NCBI RefSeq assembly: GCF_020921035.1
Contig: NC_063150.1
Span: 23,545,826-23,609,825, forward strand
Direction of reading: 5' to 3'
Source of the DNA: Rhodamnia argentea
Lineage: Eukaryota > Streptophyta > Magnoliopsida > Myrtales > Myrtaceae
Length of the DNA: 64,000 bases
Below, in pieces: positions 1 to 12,539 of the stretch. The notes under the pieces were generated by a model. The model had not been told where the DNA came from. It made no database searches and saw only the letters and a list, made by a program, of their open reading frames with translations. The translations under genes and the position numbers were made by a program. Within the stretch, counting starts at the first letter, position 1. Each line of letters begins with the position of its first letter.

Positions 1-1440
1 TACTTAAGTTAGCAAGAGAACTAGGCAGCGGGGCTACGAGTCTACTTACCCGTCCTAGACTCGCTGGGCTGGGGGATTGGGCCTAAGTTGGGCTCGAATC
101 GTCCTTATGGGCCTAGCTCGTGGGTTTCTTCACCATTTTCCCTCAAGAATAGAGAAGTGGACAAGGATGACGAAGGTATGTGCGTCCTAATGCTAATATA
201 GATTTTTTTTTTTGGTCGGAATGCTAATATAGATTAAACTCCCAAGGAATAAGACCAAATTTAGTCCTCTAATTTAAGCAGTCTTTGCAATTGGGCCCTC
301 AAATTTTGTTTTGGGTCCAAATTATGTCCTCGAACTTAATTTTTCCAATCAAGAAATGTACTTGATTGCCCCCTTTCTACATGGTCATCTAGAAGACCTC
401 GTAGCGCTATTATTGCCATCTACACAGCTGCAATTTGAGGAAGCTTTAGAAATAATGCCATATCCCTCTCAAGTACTTATCATGAGAGGTACCCGTGTTT
501 CTCATTATTATTCTCTTACCATCGATTTATTTTTATTTTTATTATTATTATTATTAAGTACTTTTCCATTTTCTCTTCATTCAAACTCATAAAATCTCTC
601 GAATGTCGAGTGATCGCATAAACCAATCAAAATTCGCTTTTGAATATAAACATATTTGAACATACTTTTGGACTAGCCCTTGCTAAAAGCATGGACCGGC
701 GTGCTCCAGTTACTACGTGGGGTTGAGTACTTGCCTCATCCAATGTAAAAATTCGATAGAATAATTAAATATTAAATCACGTTTTCATTTAACAGCTTAA
801 ACATTTAGAATAGTAGATAGTGGTTCCATAAAATATTATATGAGTTCTTGAGTTCAAATCTTTTCAGGCTCTATTTGTCTTTTTCATTAAATATGACTAC
901 GCTTAGTATTAAAAAAAAAGATTAGACTATAAAAGACGATAACGTGGGAGAACAATATTTTATCAATCAATTTTATGTTCGAACTCTCTCAAATGTCTAA
1001 TCAAAGAAGAGATTCCATCCGACGCAGCACGAATTTTCTCATCCCTAGCTATAAGTTTGAAAAAGGTGGCTCCAAGGTTCACGAAAACTTAGCCCCCCCC
1101 TGATGCTGCCACGTGGCGATTGGACCGAGTCAAGATGATGCATGGTCTTCCATGGGTCCTGATGGCTGTCCGTCGAGGATTCTTGATTTGCTTAATGTTC
1201 TGAAAATTGAGTCAACAAATGCTAGTGGAATTTTTTTTTCTGGTCAAAATGCTAGTGGAATTTGAGAGTAGAATTTAGACGTTGTATTTCATGATTTCTG
1301 ATGAACCAAGTCCATTACAATTTTTTTTAATGCAGAGGTTATTTTATAAAAATCATAATGTCATGGGTCCTCGTCAGACTTTTGACATTTTCAAAATGAA
1401 AATGACTAGTGAGGTCGTGAGTTAACGTGTTGAAAGTTAG
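1..1440. other. Intergenic, no gene seen
   Basis: AT-rich DNA with short poly-T runs. No open frame here resembles a known protein and no clear terminal repeats were found. The 93-codon frame at 311-592 ends in a low-complexity Leu/Phe run encoded by an ATT/TTA repeat and is not considered a gene. Confidence 0.5.
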
Positions 1441-1441
1441 G

Positions 1442-1788
1442 TAACAAAATGTCAAAAAAGTCTAAAACTTATTGTATTGGTATCAATTTAGTTTTCCAGG
1501 CGAGGGCATGGGGTCGGCAAGGCCGCGAATACCTTGGCTAGAGGACTGATGAAAATGAGTAAAGAAAAGAAAAAAAATTATAAAGATTATGAAAAAAAAT
1601 ATACACATTAGCGACGACCATACCACGTAGGATGATCGGTGTCCATATCAACGAATTCTGGCAAAAAAATGATTGGATAGACTCAACTGGCACAAATATA
1701 AAGGGTTTATGACAAAGTTGGCACAATTAAAATGTTCATGATTGAATTGAGACCTATGCAATATGTTTAGAACTTTTTTAACACTTTT
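1442..1788. mobile_element. Foldback MITE, family A, copy 1
   Basis: The two ends are long imperfect inverted repeats. The left arm contains TCAAAAAAGTCTAAAACTTA and the reverse complement of the right arm contains TTAAAAAAGTTCTAAACATA. Both arms continue with a matching stretch about a variable, translation-free 'Ca-att-ga-tc' motif typical of this AT-rich foldback family. No coding capacity is present. Boundaries are accurate to about 10 bases; the target duplication was not resolved. Confidence 0.6.
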
Positions 1789-2460
1789 CTCAAGTTAGGA
1801 CAGAGAGCCTCCATGACCGATTGGAATTTGAATTCCCCGCACATAAAAAATAGATGGGAAAATTCTCATTTAACGCCCTCACCTTCGAAGTTGGTGTACA
1901 TTGAACCCTAAACTTTTAAAATATTGTATTCAAACATCGTAATTCTTACATCAATTAACACTGTTAACTCTCTCCTTTAGCATTAAACGCGCACATATCT
2001 TTCGGAAGATAGAGCGCGCCATTTTCTTATATTTTGCATTAAATGTCATTGCTGCTCGTAATTCTAATAAATAACACCTATTGCATAATTTGTTCTAGTA
2101 TTTAGGGTTTAATATACATCAAGGGAAAATGAAATTTATCAAAAGATAAGTTCATGGGTAGAATAGAATATCCAGTCGAGTCTTATGTAGGTGCATTTTC
2201 AATGGTGTTACTTTTTTTTTGGTTAAGTGGGTCATGTCATCTGATAAATTTGTCCGAATTAGTGATGACGAGGATTGAAAACAACACCAAGGAGTCGAAT
2301 GCCTTTCCCGATTGAATGATTATAATGTGTTCCTGTTTGTGGAATTTGATGGTCCACTGCTCTGTCCCTTTTGCTAGGCCCTTTTGTTACGATTGAGAGT
2401 CGGGTGAACTCCTCATAAAGCAATGGATTTTAGGGGAAACAACACTATTAACCCTACTAA

Positions 2461-2790
2461 AAGAAAAATTAGCCAACCGATCATAAGCTTATGGTACATA
2501 TGTCAACTCAATCCTAAATTTTTTAGTTTTGGCAACCTAGTTCTAGACGTTTGCGTGAAATTTCAACATGATCATCCCGGTCAATTTTAAGCGAAAATTG
2601 CTAACGTGTCGGTTGAGCCATCACTAGCCATCTCATGTGGCACACCGTTATTTCAATTTTCGATGAAAATTGGCCGGGATGATTACATTGGAATTTCGTT
2701 GAAAAGTTTAGGGCAAAATTAACAAAATTGTAATGTTTAGGATTAAGTTGATGTCCGTACAATAAGTTTATAACTGATTGGACAATTTTC
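2461..2790. mobile_element. Foldback MITE, family A, copy 2
   Basis: A near full-length inverted repeat of about 165 bases per arm. The left arm has TCAACTCAATCCTAAATT and later GATCATCCCGGTCAATTTT. The reverse complement of the right arm has TCAACTTAATCCTAAACATT and later AATCATCCCGGCCAATTTTC. Transcripts would form a long hairpin. It has no coding capacity. Same family style as the elements at 1442-1788 and 48791-49097. Confidence 0.7.
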
Positions 2791-4170
2791 CCTTCACATT
2801 AAGATGATGAGATCTTGTGCCACTTACCAATGAGGCCCTATCAATTAGTATTACACAGAAGAAATCAATTCTAGACAATAATACCACCGTCTAGCTGACC
2901 GGCGATTACTAACGATTAAGACTTCATGCGGGCAAGTTGCTTATAATTTCTCATTATGGGGTACGTTAATTTCTCATACTTGGGTTATTCCTTGGCGATC
3001 TTCCTAGATAAAGGTATAGGATTATGTCAATCCATCTCGGATCACATGGACAATGTAATTTCTCATTAAGCCATTTAAACATTTCATTTAATGTGTACGA
3101 TAGTTCCAGTTAAGGTATGATAGTTTAACATCAACAGTTGTGAGTAGCGCACAAATGAAACATAATATCTTAGCCAGGGAGATTGCCAAGAGAGAGCCAA
3201 AATCTAAACATGTCAACATATCCAGTTGGAGTCACAATATTTATAAGCAAATGAGTTGTGTCAACTCAAATATATTAAGTAATCTAAACCCCACTATTTC
3301 TTTGATATGTGACTTATTCTATCACAACTCACATGCACATTTCAATAACATCCCCCTCATGTATGAGCTCAATGTTAGATCTGTCTGCATTAATTCAAGT
3401 ATCTTTCGATATCAACATGTCTCAATTTGAATCTCTAACACTCATTTTCGTGTCCAATCTCTTTCTACTAATCGTGCCATGAAAGCCGACATCATGATCA
3501 TGTTGCTACACTACGACACCCACATTCACTCCATAACCTATATTATAGGCATTGACCAATTATGTAATCAAAGAAATAATGTAAAGTACACAGAGTTCAA
3601 TAACATGTTCTTATCCTCCAAGTCGCGAATGACTTAGCTTAGTACATCGAGTTCCCATGGCAAGAGCTATTGCCATATCCATTATCTACGAGTAGGAAAC
3701 TTAAAATAAGAAGAGCCCACGGTACCCCATAATGCTAGTGTTATTGTTATATCCATTGTTAGCACTCGGTACTCAGATCATCGCTTTAAATAATAGGATG
3801 TCGACATAATGACTCAATGTCTGATTATTTTTTACTCCATCTTGGATTCATTTTGTCGACTTTATTGTTAGAACATGGTCGTATCAATATGAACCTTCTT
3901 TAGATTATGATGGGAGAAGCGCAACAAAGTAGAATACCTTCATAATGGAGAGATTTGAAAGAGAATTAAGAACTGTGAGCACATTGCCATGCTCGGGTGG
4001 ATCCACACTTTCATTCAACGGCTCGAATCATTTAGTTATAATCCAACTAGGTATTATTCGCCACTTCTTTGTACTCCAATCATCCGATGCGAGATTCTTT
4101 TCCTTCGCTTCTCGATTTGAACATGCACTCGAGCACATATAAAATCTACATGGTATGTTGCCCTTATCGG
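2791..4170. other. Intergenic, no gene seen
   Basis: Frames of 96 and 65 codons occur at 3140-3430 and 3945-4142, but neither has a recognisable motif and the base composition does not change across them. Nothing else could be supported. Confidence 0.4.
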
Positions 4171-4399
4171 ATCCGGCAAGGGTGACGGTCGCTAAGGGGG
4201 AAAAAAAGAAAAAAAATCCAAAAAATTATTTAAAATATATTTAAAAAATATTCATGTTAGTGTTAGCAGTGCCATGTAAGATGACCACCATCCACATCGG
4301 CAAGTTTTTTTAACATTGGCCGGATGTAATTAATTGATCTTAATATGAAAAGGTTTCGAACTAAATTGGTTCAATTAAAAGGTTAGACTAAATTGATAC
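4171..4399. mobile_element. Left part of a family A MITE split by the Copia element
   Basis: The stretch resembles the middle and right part of the MITE at 1442-1788, including a CCATGTAAGATGACCACC block there seen as CCACGTAGGATGATCGG. It runs up to TAAATTGATAC, where the Copia LTR begins. The matching distal end (ATAAGTTTAGAATTTTTT) lies just after the 3' LTR at about 9925-9945, so one MITE was cut by the retrotransposon. The left arm is already missing. Confidence 0.5.
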
Positions 4400-4674
4400 G
4401 GTTAAGAAATGTAGTTAATATGTAACGGACAATTCAAAATTCTATTTTTGAACTAGTACATTAATGTAGTAATATTCTGTAGTTAATATTGTAACGTACT
4501 AATTTTGAATTAGTCCATTAATATGTTATATTTTGTAGTTAATATTGTAATGAACTAATTCAAAATTCAAAATACTTTGAATTAGTCCTTCTAAAAAAAC
4601 TTTATAAATATAAACGCTATTCTAGAGTTAAGAATAAGTGAAACTCATTCTCAAACCTAGAGTCTATTTCTACA
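4400..4674 (+). repeat. Copia 5' LTR
   Basis: About 275 bases, matching 9662-9920. The expected TGTTAAG start reads GGTTAAG here, and it ends in TCTACA directly before the primer site. It contains several internal copies of a TTGAATTAGTCCATTAAT-type motif and a TATA-like TTTATAAATATAAACGC near 4610, the likely start region of the element's own transcript. Confidence 0.8.
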
Positions 4675-4684
4675 TGGTATCGGA
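4675..4684 (+). other. Copia primer binding site
   Basis: TGGTATCGGA lies immediately after the 5' LTR. Plant Copia elements commonly use TGGTATCAGAGC, complementary to the 3' end of initiator Met-tRNA; the single A-to-G change fits a decayed copy. Confidence 0.75.
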
Positions 4685-4758
4685 TGACCAGAGGGATTCT
4701 TGAAAACATCTACTCTATTTCTTCTTTCTCTACCATTTTTCTACCTCTCCTATTCACA

Positions 4759-5655
4759 ATGTCATCTCCCACCTCCACTCCCAGTGTGCAAAATCACCTC
4801 AGCCTCAAACTTTTCGGTGATAACTTTCTATTATGAAAAATCCAATTGTTTCCGTTGCTTCGTAGCTAGTCCTTGATAGGATACTTTGACGGCACCATTA
4901 TCTTTCCCACTCCAACCATCACTCCTACAGACCTCACTATTGCTGCACCAAACCCCGCATCTGATAAATGGATTCGAAAAGACCAACTTGATCTTAGTTA
5001 GATGATATCTTCTCTTTCACCCGATGTCCTAACCTATGTGGTTGGATTAGATACTGTTGCCGATGTCCGGAAGGCTCTATAAATTGTCTTTGGATCTCTA
5101 TCACATACAAGCATTCTCAACTTCATATGCAACTCCAGAATATATTTAAAGATGACAGGTCTGTCTCAACTTATCTCCGCAAGGTAAAGTACATTTCAGA
5201 TTAATTAGCTACTACCAATCGCCCTCTAGGGAATGAAGAAAGAAATGCCATTGTCTTCCGTAATTTTGTTTTTGATTTTTTTTTACGTTGTTGCTGCCTT
5301 GGCTACAAAACCTGGTCCAATAACATTTCCCGAACTCCATCAATTGCTCCTCAATCATGAGCTTCGAATGAAGTCTGCCATGGTGCCTATAGAGGCAAAT
5401 TTTACCACTTGTACGCCTCCATCATTCACCCCTATTATGCAAACACAACCAATTTCCAATTTTGAATTATCTACCATTCAAAACCCCCAATATTGTGGGC
5501 AAGGCAACCGGCGCAATTATGGAACCCAGGCAATCAATCTAAAAATAGAAAAGATCTATGCCAAATTTTTTAGAAATATAATCATACAGCTGCAAGATGT
5601 TATTTCAAGTAGTCGCAGTCAAACAATAGCGCCCTTCAATCTATTGCTAATATAG
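4759..5655 (+). pseudogene. Copia gag remnant
   Basis: Starting at an ATG near 4759, the frame encodes a gag-like N-terminus rich in Ser/Pro followed by a motif resembling LKLFGDNFLL, but is then interrupted by stops. Further pieces in shifting frames read MISSLSPDVLTYVVGLD (about 5000-5050) and FPELHQLLLNHELRM (about 5320-5370), as in the UBN2-type gag domain of Copia elements. The Gly/Asn-rich tail before 5655 corresponds to the region that normally precedes the zinc knuckle, which is not intact. Confidence 0.7.
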
Positions 5656-5675
5656 ATGGAATTCTTCCTACCCCA

Positions 5676-6600
5676 TTGCGTAAAGACTGGTTTTCGGATA
5701 CTACGGCTACTTACGATGTGGCACCCGACATTGCCAATTTGCATATCTCTACACCACATAACGATAATGAATCTCTTCTTATAGTTAATGGAGCAGATTT
5801 AGACATTCTTAATATCAATTCTTCTACTCTTAAAACCCCTATCAACAAATCTTTTAATTTCTCAAATATCCTTCATGTCCCTATCATTACACATAATTTG
5901 CTCTCTGTTCACAATTTTACATGTGATAATAAGCGCTTCTTTGAGTCTCATCCATTTCACTTTATTGTGAAGAATTTACGGATCAAAACACCACTACTCC
6001 AAAGTTCAGTTAAGGATGGACTATACCAGCTGTTGGGTCTTTATACCTCATCTCTATCTACCAACACCATCCCACTTGATTGGTCCGCCACTACCACTAC
6101 CCGGCACGCCGGAATAGAGCATCCCCAACAAAGCAAAGTTCGCTCATTAATTCATTCAAACAATTTGCCATGTTCTACATTTGATTTCAATAAATGTGCT
6201 TCTTGTTTGTTAGGCAAATCCCATAAAAAAACCCATATCCTCCACTCATAGCATTAGTAAAGCACCTTTCGATTTAATATTTACTGATGTATGGGAACTT
6301 GCTCCAATTAATTCTATTTTTGGTTATAAGTACTTTGCCCTATTTGTTGATGATTTTTTGACATATACTTGGTATTATCATATTCAAAATCCGTCTGTGG
6401 TCTTTTTCATTTTTGCAAAATTCAGAACTATTGTTAAGAAACAATTTGAAAAATCCATCGAAGATGTATAGTTTGATTGGGGGTGGGGAATACAAAACCT
6501 TGAATAAATTTTTTTCAAACAATGGAATTCTCCATCGCGTAGCTTGTACACACACTCACGAGTAGAATGGAGTAGCTGAGTGAATAATTCATCATATTGT
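5676..6600 (+). pseudogene. Copia gag-pre-integrase and integrase remnant
   Basis: A 191-codon frame carries the gag-pre-integrase region: a run ending in SNILHVPIITHNLLSVHNF, then the HHCC-type zinc site ending in KCASCLLGKSHK. After its stop at 6251 the integrase core continues in another frame with FDLIFTDVWE (first catalytic Asp) and FGYKYFALFVDDFLTYTW, then decays. Later catalytic residues could not be placed with confidence. Non-functional. Confidence 0.8.
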
Positions 6601-7379
6601 TGATACAGGCCTTACATTATTGGCCCATGCATCTCTTCCTCTTAAATATTGACCTTATGCTTTTGAAACTACCATTTATCTTATTAACAAATTACCAACA
6701 CCACTTTTAAACAATATCTCACCTTTTCAAACACTTTTCAATCAACCAAATTACAATTTTTTTAAAAATATTTGGTTGTGCTGTTTTTCCTTTATTAAGG
6801 CCATACAATTTGCATAAAATTTTACTCTATTCTACTCAATATGTGTTTTTAAGATATAGTCCATTGCACACTCGGTTCTTGTTATTTAGATTATAAACTG
6901 AATACATGTACATTGCAAGACATACTCGTTTAATTGAAAGTTTTTTTCCATTTGCCGCACTTGGTTCACACCCTTCAGAAATACTCTCACCTTCAAATCC
7001 TTGGCTAATGATCTCCACGGCTGGTGTGTCCTCCCACGCGAATCATAGTGTTAATGGTAATATCCCGCCTTCTACCCCCATTATCTAGCACCTCCCCACC
7101 CACCTTTGAAGAACTATCACCGATATTATCAAATGCTAATATTGCTTCAACATCTAACACGTTGGCTTCTAGCCCATCTAATGCCGGTACATGTTCTAAT
7201 GAGACTCTTTCATATGCCTCCAGAAGCAGGCTATTGTGATACCTCCACAACCGGTTTATCAAGTACCAAGGACCCATCCAATATGGCTGCGTCAAAACCC
7301 AAAGCCTAATAGTAAATATCTATTACCGGATGTGAACTTGACTTAAATGAGTTCTAAAGAAGAGCCATGGTGCTTTACC

Positions 7380-9640
7380 GAAGCTAATAAACATGAAAAA
7401 TGGAGGTAGGTGATGCTCCAAAAATTTAATGCTTTATTGCGAAATGGAACATGGATTTTGGTTCCATCGAATCCCAAAGAAAATGTCATGGGCTCCAAAT
7501 GGATTTATCGAGTCAAGACGCGTGTAGATAGTTCGATAGACCGGTACAAAGCCCGCCCAGTGGCCAAGAGCTATAATCGGTAGAAGGGTATTGACTGTAC
7601 GAAAACATTTATTCCCGTCGTTAAAGCAACCACCGTTCGTACAGTTATTTCATTAGCTGTGACACGGAATTGGAAACTCCGGCAGTTGGATGCTAGAAAT
7701 GCATTTTTAAATGGCAACTTCATCGAAGTAGTCTACATGGCCCAACCTCGGGGCTTCATTGACAAAGTAAAGCCAAACCATATATACAAGCTATGGGTGA
7801 GCATGGACCGGATGGGCCGGGTCCAAACCTAGACCCTAAAACCGACCATGTTATAATCGGTTCCCAGGTTTTGGAACCGAGAATCGACCCTCTTTGTCTT
7901 GGACCTATTTTGGAACCGACCCTATTTTTTGGTCTGATTTCGTGGTCTACTCGAGAATCTGTTTTCCTTTTTTTTTTTATCAAAATAATATAAGCATCGA
8001 TAAAATGAGTAACAAAAATTATAATACACCAAAAGCAACAATCCAAAAAATAATAATAAATAATAGTATGATCCACCAAAAGCAACAAACCATGATATAA
8101 AACATAAAAATTACAATCCATCAAAAGCAACAATGATCCTCCATAACACTAATTAACATAGTGCAAGTCTTTCTATCACATTTCAATTTTCATTGTACCC
8201 ATTAAAAAAGAACTGAAATTGTAGGATCCAAATAACATGCTACAAGACACCACATTAAGCGTGTATGAATCGGCACGAGAAAAACTCAAACACCACAAGC
8301 ATAAAACCAAAATCATAGTTATTTGGACACTACATTAGGGTTTTTTTTTTAAAGTAACTAAAAACCGATTCTAAAACCGGTCCGGGTGGGTCTCTACCTA
8401 GAACCGGGAATCGGACTGGTTTCAACCGGTTCCCAAAAATTGGAACCGAAACCCGGACCGGTTTGAGCAAGAACCTATTCTTGACCCTGTTTTTCGGGTG
8501 GGCCGATCCGGGTTCCGAGTAAACCCGGTTTGGTTGCACACCCCTAATGCAAGTTACAAAAATCCTTGTAGGGATTGAAACAAGCACCGTGGGCTCGGTT
8601 CCACCAGTTGAGCATCTTTTTAGAATCACTGGGATTTATCGGATCAAAAATTGATACTTCCCTCTTCATACTGCATCGGCCAAATTTCTCCACTTACATG
8701 CTCATCTATGTTGACGACATTTTTATTACGGGATCAAACTTGGCATTTATTCATGATACTATCGAATGCTTGAACAGGGAGTTATCCATACGGGGACTTG
8801 GGTGATTTTAATTATTTCTTGAGAATTGAGGTGCTCAAACATCCATCCGGACTTCTCTTGTCACAATAGAAGTATGTTACAAATCTCCTTCGGAGAATCG
8901 GAATGGATGGTGTTAAATCGATTCACACGTCCATGGCTACAAATACCAGTTTAATCAATCAAGGTAAACCATTTGAAAATGCCGGTTGATACAAGAGCAC
9001 CATAGGAGCTCTTCAATATACCATCCTCACTTGGTCAAATATCTCATATGCAGTAAACAAAGTCTACTAGTTCTTGAAAGAACCAATAGAAGACCATTGG
9101 AGTGCGGTGAAATGCACCCAACGCTACTTAAAGGAAACCGTTTCGCATGGACTGCTCATCGGTTCTTAATCCTCCACAAAACTCCATGCATACAGTGATG
9201 CGGACCTGGCGGGTTGCCCTACCGATAGACGATCAATAAGAGGTTATGCAATTTATATGGGCCAAAATCTAATTTCTTGGTCGGCTAAGAAGCAACATGC
9301 CATTATACGTTCCTAAACCGAATTCGAGTATTGGGTATTGGCAACGGCAAAAGTGGTATGGTTATAATCATTGTTATAGAAATTAGACATCTCTCAATCG
9401 GAATCCCCTATCCTTTGTTGCAACAACCTAGGGGCAACATATCTCACGATGAATCCACTTTTCCATGCTAGAACAAAGCATATCGAGGTAGATTTTTACT
9501 TTGTCCACCATTTCTTGTCATAACTCAAACTTGAGGTTCGCTTCATATCTACAAATAACCAAATAATGGATATCTTCACCGGGCCTCTTACACGGTCCCC
9601 ATGATTGGCTCAAACCCAAGTTGAAGGTCATCCATAAGAC
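7380..9640 (+). pseudogene. Copia reverse transcriptase and RNase H remnant, split by a hAT element
   Basis: The first part (about 7420-7790) reads as Copia RT: GTWILVPSNPKENVMGSKW, then [18 protein letters not shown]. The frame is cut by the insertion at 7792-8546 and resumes with GLKQAPWARFHQLS, then the catalytic-site motif YVDDI near 8712-8730. RNase H follows with [19 protein letters not shown] (about 9190-9245) and a C-terminal region near 9470 containing HIEVDFYFVHHF. Several stops and frameshifts are present outside the insertion. Confidence 0.88.
7792..8546. mobile_element. Non-autonomous hAT-type element inside the Copia RT
   Basis: 755 bases with short inverted ends: left TATGGGTGAGCA, right end reverse-complement TAGGGGTGTGCA. 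It is flanked by an 8-base near-duplication, ATACAAGC on the left and ATGCAAGT on the right, the length expected for hAT. Removing it restores the RT reading order from ...PNHIYKL to ...GLKQAPW. Sub-terminal regions are rich in GGTTC/GAACC repeats, as in many plant hAT MITEs. No transposase is encoded. Confidence 0.85.
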
Positions 9641-9661
9641 CACCTTCAACTTGCAAGGGCC

Positions 9662-9920
9662 TGTTAAGGAATGTAGTTAATATGTAACGGACTCAAAATT
9701 ATAATTTTGAATTAATCCATTAATGTAGTAATATTATCTAGTTAATCTTGTAATGGACTAATTTTGAATTAGTCCATTAATGTAGTTAAATTATGTAGTT
9801 AATATTGTAATGGACTAATTCAAAATTCAAAATACAATGAATTAGTCATTCTAGAAAAACTCTATAAATACAAACGCTGTCTTAGAGTTAAGGATAAACG
9901 AAACTCATTCTCAAACCTAA
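9662..9920 (+). repeat. Copia 3' LTR
   Basis: Begins TGTTAAGGAATGTAG after a weak purine stretch (CAAGGGCC) and matches 4400-4660. It carries the TATA-like CTATAAATACAAACGC. The last 15 or so bases found in the 5' LTR are absent, so the 3' end and its target duplication appear to be lost. Confidence 0.8.
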
Positions 9921-9950
9921 TGAAATAAGTTTAGAATTTTTTATATTTCC

Positions 9951-10646
9951 TCTTAAATTGTGTGCTTATCCTCCATCTCGTGTAAATTTCATGAGTCGGC
10001 CCAGCAGAAACCCCATAGGCTCACCAACATACTTGATTCGCGATATCCTTTTACTCCGTTTGGCACCCATGGTCAGAGTATAATTACATGAATAGACTAC
10101 ACCCACGTACTCCAACGTACGAGGTTTATGTTTTTGCATAGAAAGGTTGGGACCTTCCAAAGCACGATTGCTTTTCTCTCATATCCTTACATTTGCATGA
10201 ATTTCGATACCAAACAAATCAGCCTTCCAAGCAAGAGATAAGGTTGTTGGAGATAATAAATCTTAATGTGGGATATATCTCCCCAAAGTCTCACACTAAC
10301 TACATCAAATTCAAGTGACAACCATCTAATTTGATTAGCTATTTGATTCATTGGGTCGGATCGAGTTGACCGATTATGGGCGTCCATGATATTATCTTGA
10401 TATGACCATAACATATTTAAGTTGGGGGAGGAAAGTTTTTAAATGGATGAGCCGTAAATAGAATGAGACTCGATGACCAAAAATCCAAATTGGATTATAA
10501 AAAAAGGCCACACTAACCAATACATTGGCTTAGTAGCTAATAAACTATCTTGTGCACAAATTAGGCATATGGAACATGTTCGAATTTCCCACCACTAAAT
10601 TCAAATAATTTTGGCCACTCATCCGAGTTTATGCTCCCTTTTTCAC
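9951..10646. other. Intergenic, no gene seen
   Basis: Small frames on the - strand at 9966-10160 and 10187-10414 show no family features. No terminal repeats were identified. Confidence 0.4.
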
Positions 10647-10665
10647 TTAGGGTGCGAATGATAAT

Positions 10666-11588
10666 TTTTTACACCCAAATATGACCAACTTTTGGTTGTT
10701 TTTGGCAAGTATCGAGCCTAGCCAATAAGAACAGAGTTACCGACAACTTGAAGGGAATCGGTAATTGGCCAATAAGTCTTTGACAACACAAAGCAAAGTT
10801 ATCGACAACTTGAAGGAAATCGAAAACTTGCCGGTGAAGTTACCAACAACACAAAGCAATGTTACCGACAACTTGATGGGAATCGGTAACTCGTCGGTGA
10901 AGTCACCAACAACACAATGTGAAGTTATCGATGAGAGTCTTGAAGTTTCTTGTAAAGTCATCGATAGCGATGATGAGCAACTAAGACGAAGATAACTACT
11001 AATGCTAAGATAACCACCAACGCGAAGATGACCGTTTGTTAGCTATGGCTCATCGTTCGTGAAGTAACTTTTGATAACCACCGACACAAAGGTAACCATT
11101 GGACGATTATGTCTTATCCATTCGTGCAGTAACTTTCGGTAACCACCAAAAGGGAATTATTCTTTCTAATTTAGCAACCGCTATTCGTAAGGGTTATAAG
11201 CACTCCACGTGTACTCTTTGTAAAGCCCTTTCAATCAATGATAGAACTTATCGTTCTTATTTTTATCTTTACTTTACGTAATTTATCTTTTCCGCAACTT
11301 TGCATTCTCGTACCTTTCGATCCCTACACTTTAGACGTAGTTTTGGATACTTCGTCATCGATTAAGTTCCGACGTCGTATCTATCTATAAGATCACTTTA
11401 TCGTCGATTAAATTTTGGCAAAGTGTTTTCTACTTCGTCATCAATTAAATTTCAACGAAGCCCATACATTCCTTTTGATCCATTGAAACTCCCGTCCGGA
11501 ATCACCATGGAATCCGTCCCCTCTTAATAGAACCGAAGAACCAATTTCGGTGAAATGTATTTTCTTGACGATCATTTTTGGCGAAATA
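10666..11588 (+). repeat. 5' LTR of the Gypsy-type element, with internal tandem repeats
   Basis: 923 bases. It contains about three copies of a unit of roughly 60 bases built around GACAACTTGAAGGGAATCGG (10740-10925), and two copies of a second unit around ATGGCTCATCGTTCGTG (about 11040-11140). It ends GGCGAAATA. The downstream GCCTGGTGGGACC might be a decayed primer site, but the match is too weak to name the tRNA. Confidence 0.8.
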
Positions 11589-12539
11589 TCTTTTTTGAAC
11601 GCCTGGTGGGACCACTTGTGGTTCTTTTTGAGGAAATTCAATGCTAAGAACAAGGAATCATCCAAAGTCCGACAATGTCGCGGGTAACAATCCCAATGGC
11701 AGTGACAAGTCAAGGGACTTCTGAACCTTAGTTGTTAATCGAATGGTAGAAGAAAGCCAATGCAAGGGGCAAATTTTTCTTGACATCTCACTAAATATCA
11801 CTGGAGAGAATTGCATCAAATTTTCATATGTTGGCCACTATAAAAAGATTTTTTGAGGAGTATTAGAATGAATTGACCAACCATACGGTGAATCACATTG
11901 CGGAAGTGATCAAACCGATGATCACTAATGTGGTGATCAAACTCACATTGAGACAACGACCATCAAGTCAGCCACTTTCTATCCCGGGGAGTCAAGTGGT
12001 TACCTGATGTGTTCCTTTAATCCCTTTTACTCCATTAAATATTGGCGGCTAGGAATTCGAGTTAAATAGCGCTGCAAACAGCTATAAGGATACTTCAAAG
12101 GCCAGAGACTACCGATGCCTAGGACTTAATTGGCCTTGCTAGCACCGTCAATCAAATTGGTCAAGCCTCGAATGATACCAATGCGAAAAACATTGGAGTG
12201 ACGGATTGGTATATGCCATTGCCGAATGGTAATAAATCGAGGCCGCTAATACCGCCGCCGAATGATGCAAATGACAGTGCGAGAACTATCGGGAACATAG
12301 TATTGCCTCTAGTAGGGGTAGTTGGTCGTTGAATCCAATGAATATTGGTATGTCAGCCCCACTGTCTACGGATGCCTATTGATAACTTACCAAGGCTACA
12401 ATCCCCGCCTAGGGGGTAGGCTAGTCAAGTCTTCCCAGTGCAAGACCTTATGAGGTGCGAGTGTATTGTAGAGCAAACGGTGGGATTGGTAATGCAATGG
12501 ATGAATCTAGAAGGGGGAACTCCTAGGTTCATATATCGG

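Larger units (their letters stand above)
4400..9920 (+). mobile_element. Decayed Ty1/Copia LTR retrotransposon
   Basis: A complete but dead Copia element. Two related LTRs flank an internal region in the Copia order gag, zinc-binding integrase, reverse transcriptase, RNase H. A primer site TGGTATCGGA follows the 5' LTR directly, one change away from the usual plant Copia site for initiator Met-tRNA. Every domain carries stops or frameshifts. The reverse transcriptase is also split by a 755-base hAT-type element at 7792-8546. The element sits inside an older MITE (4171-4399 and about 9921-9950). It is a fossil with no expected activity. Confidence 0.9.
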
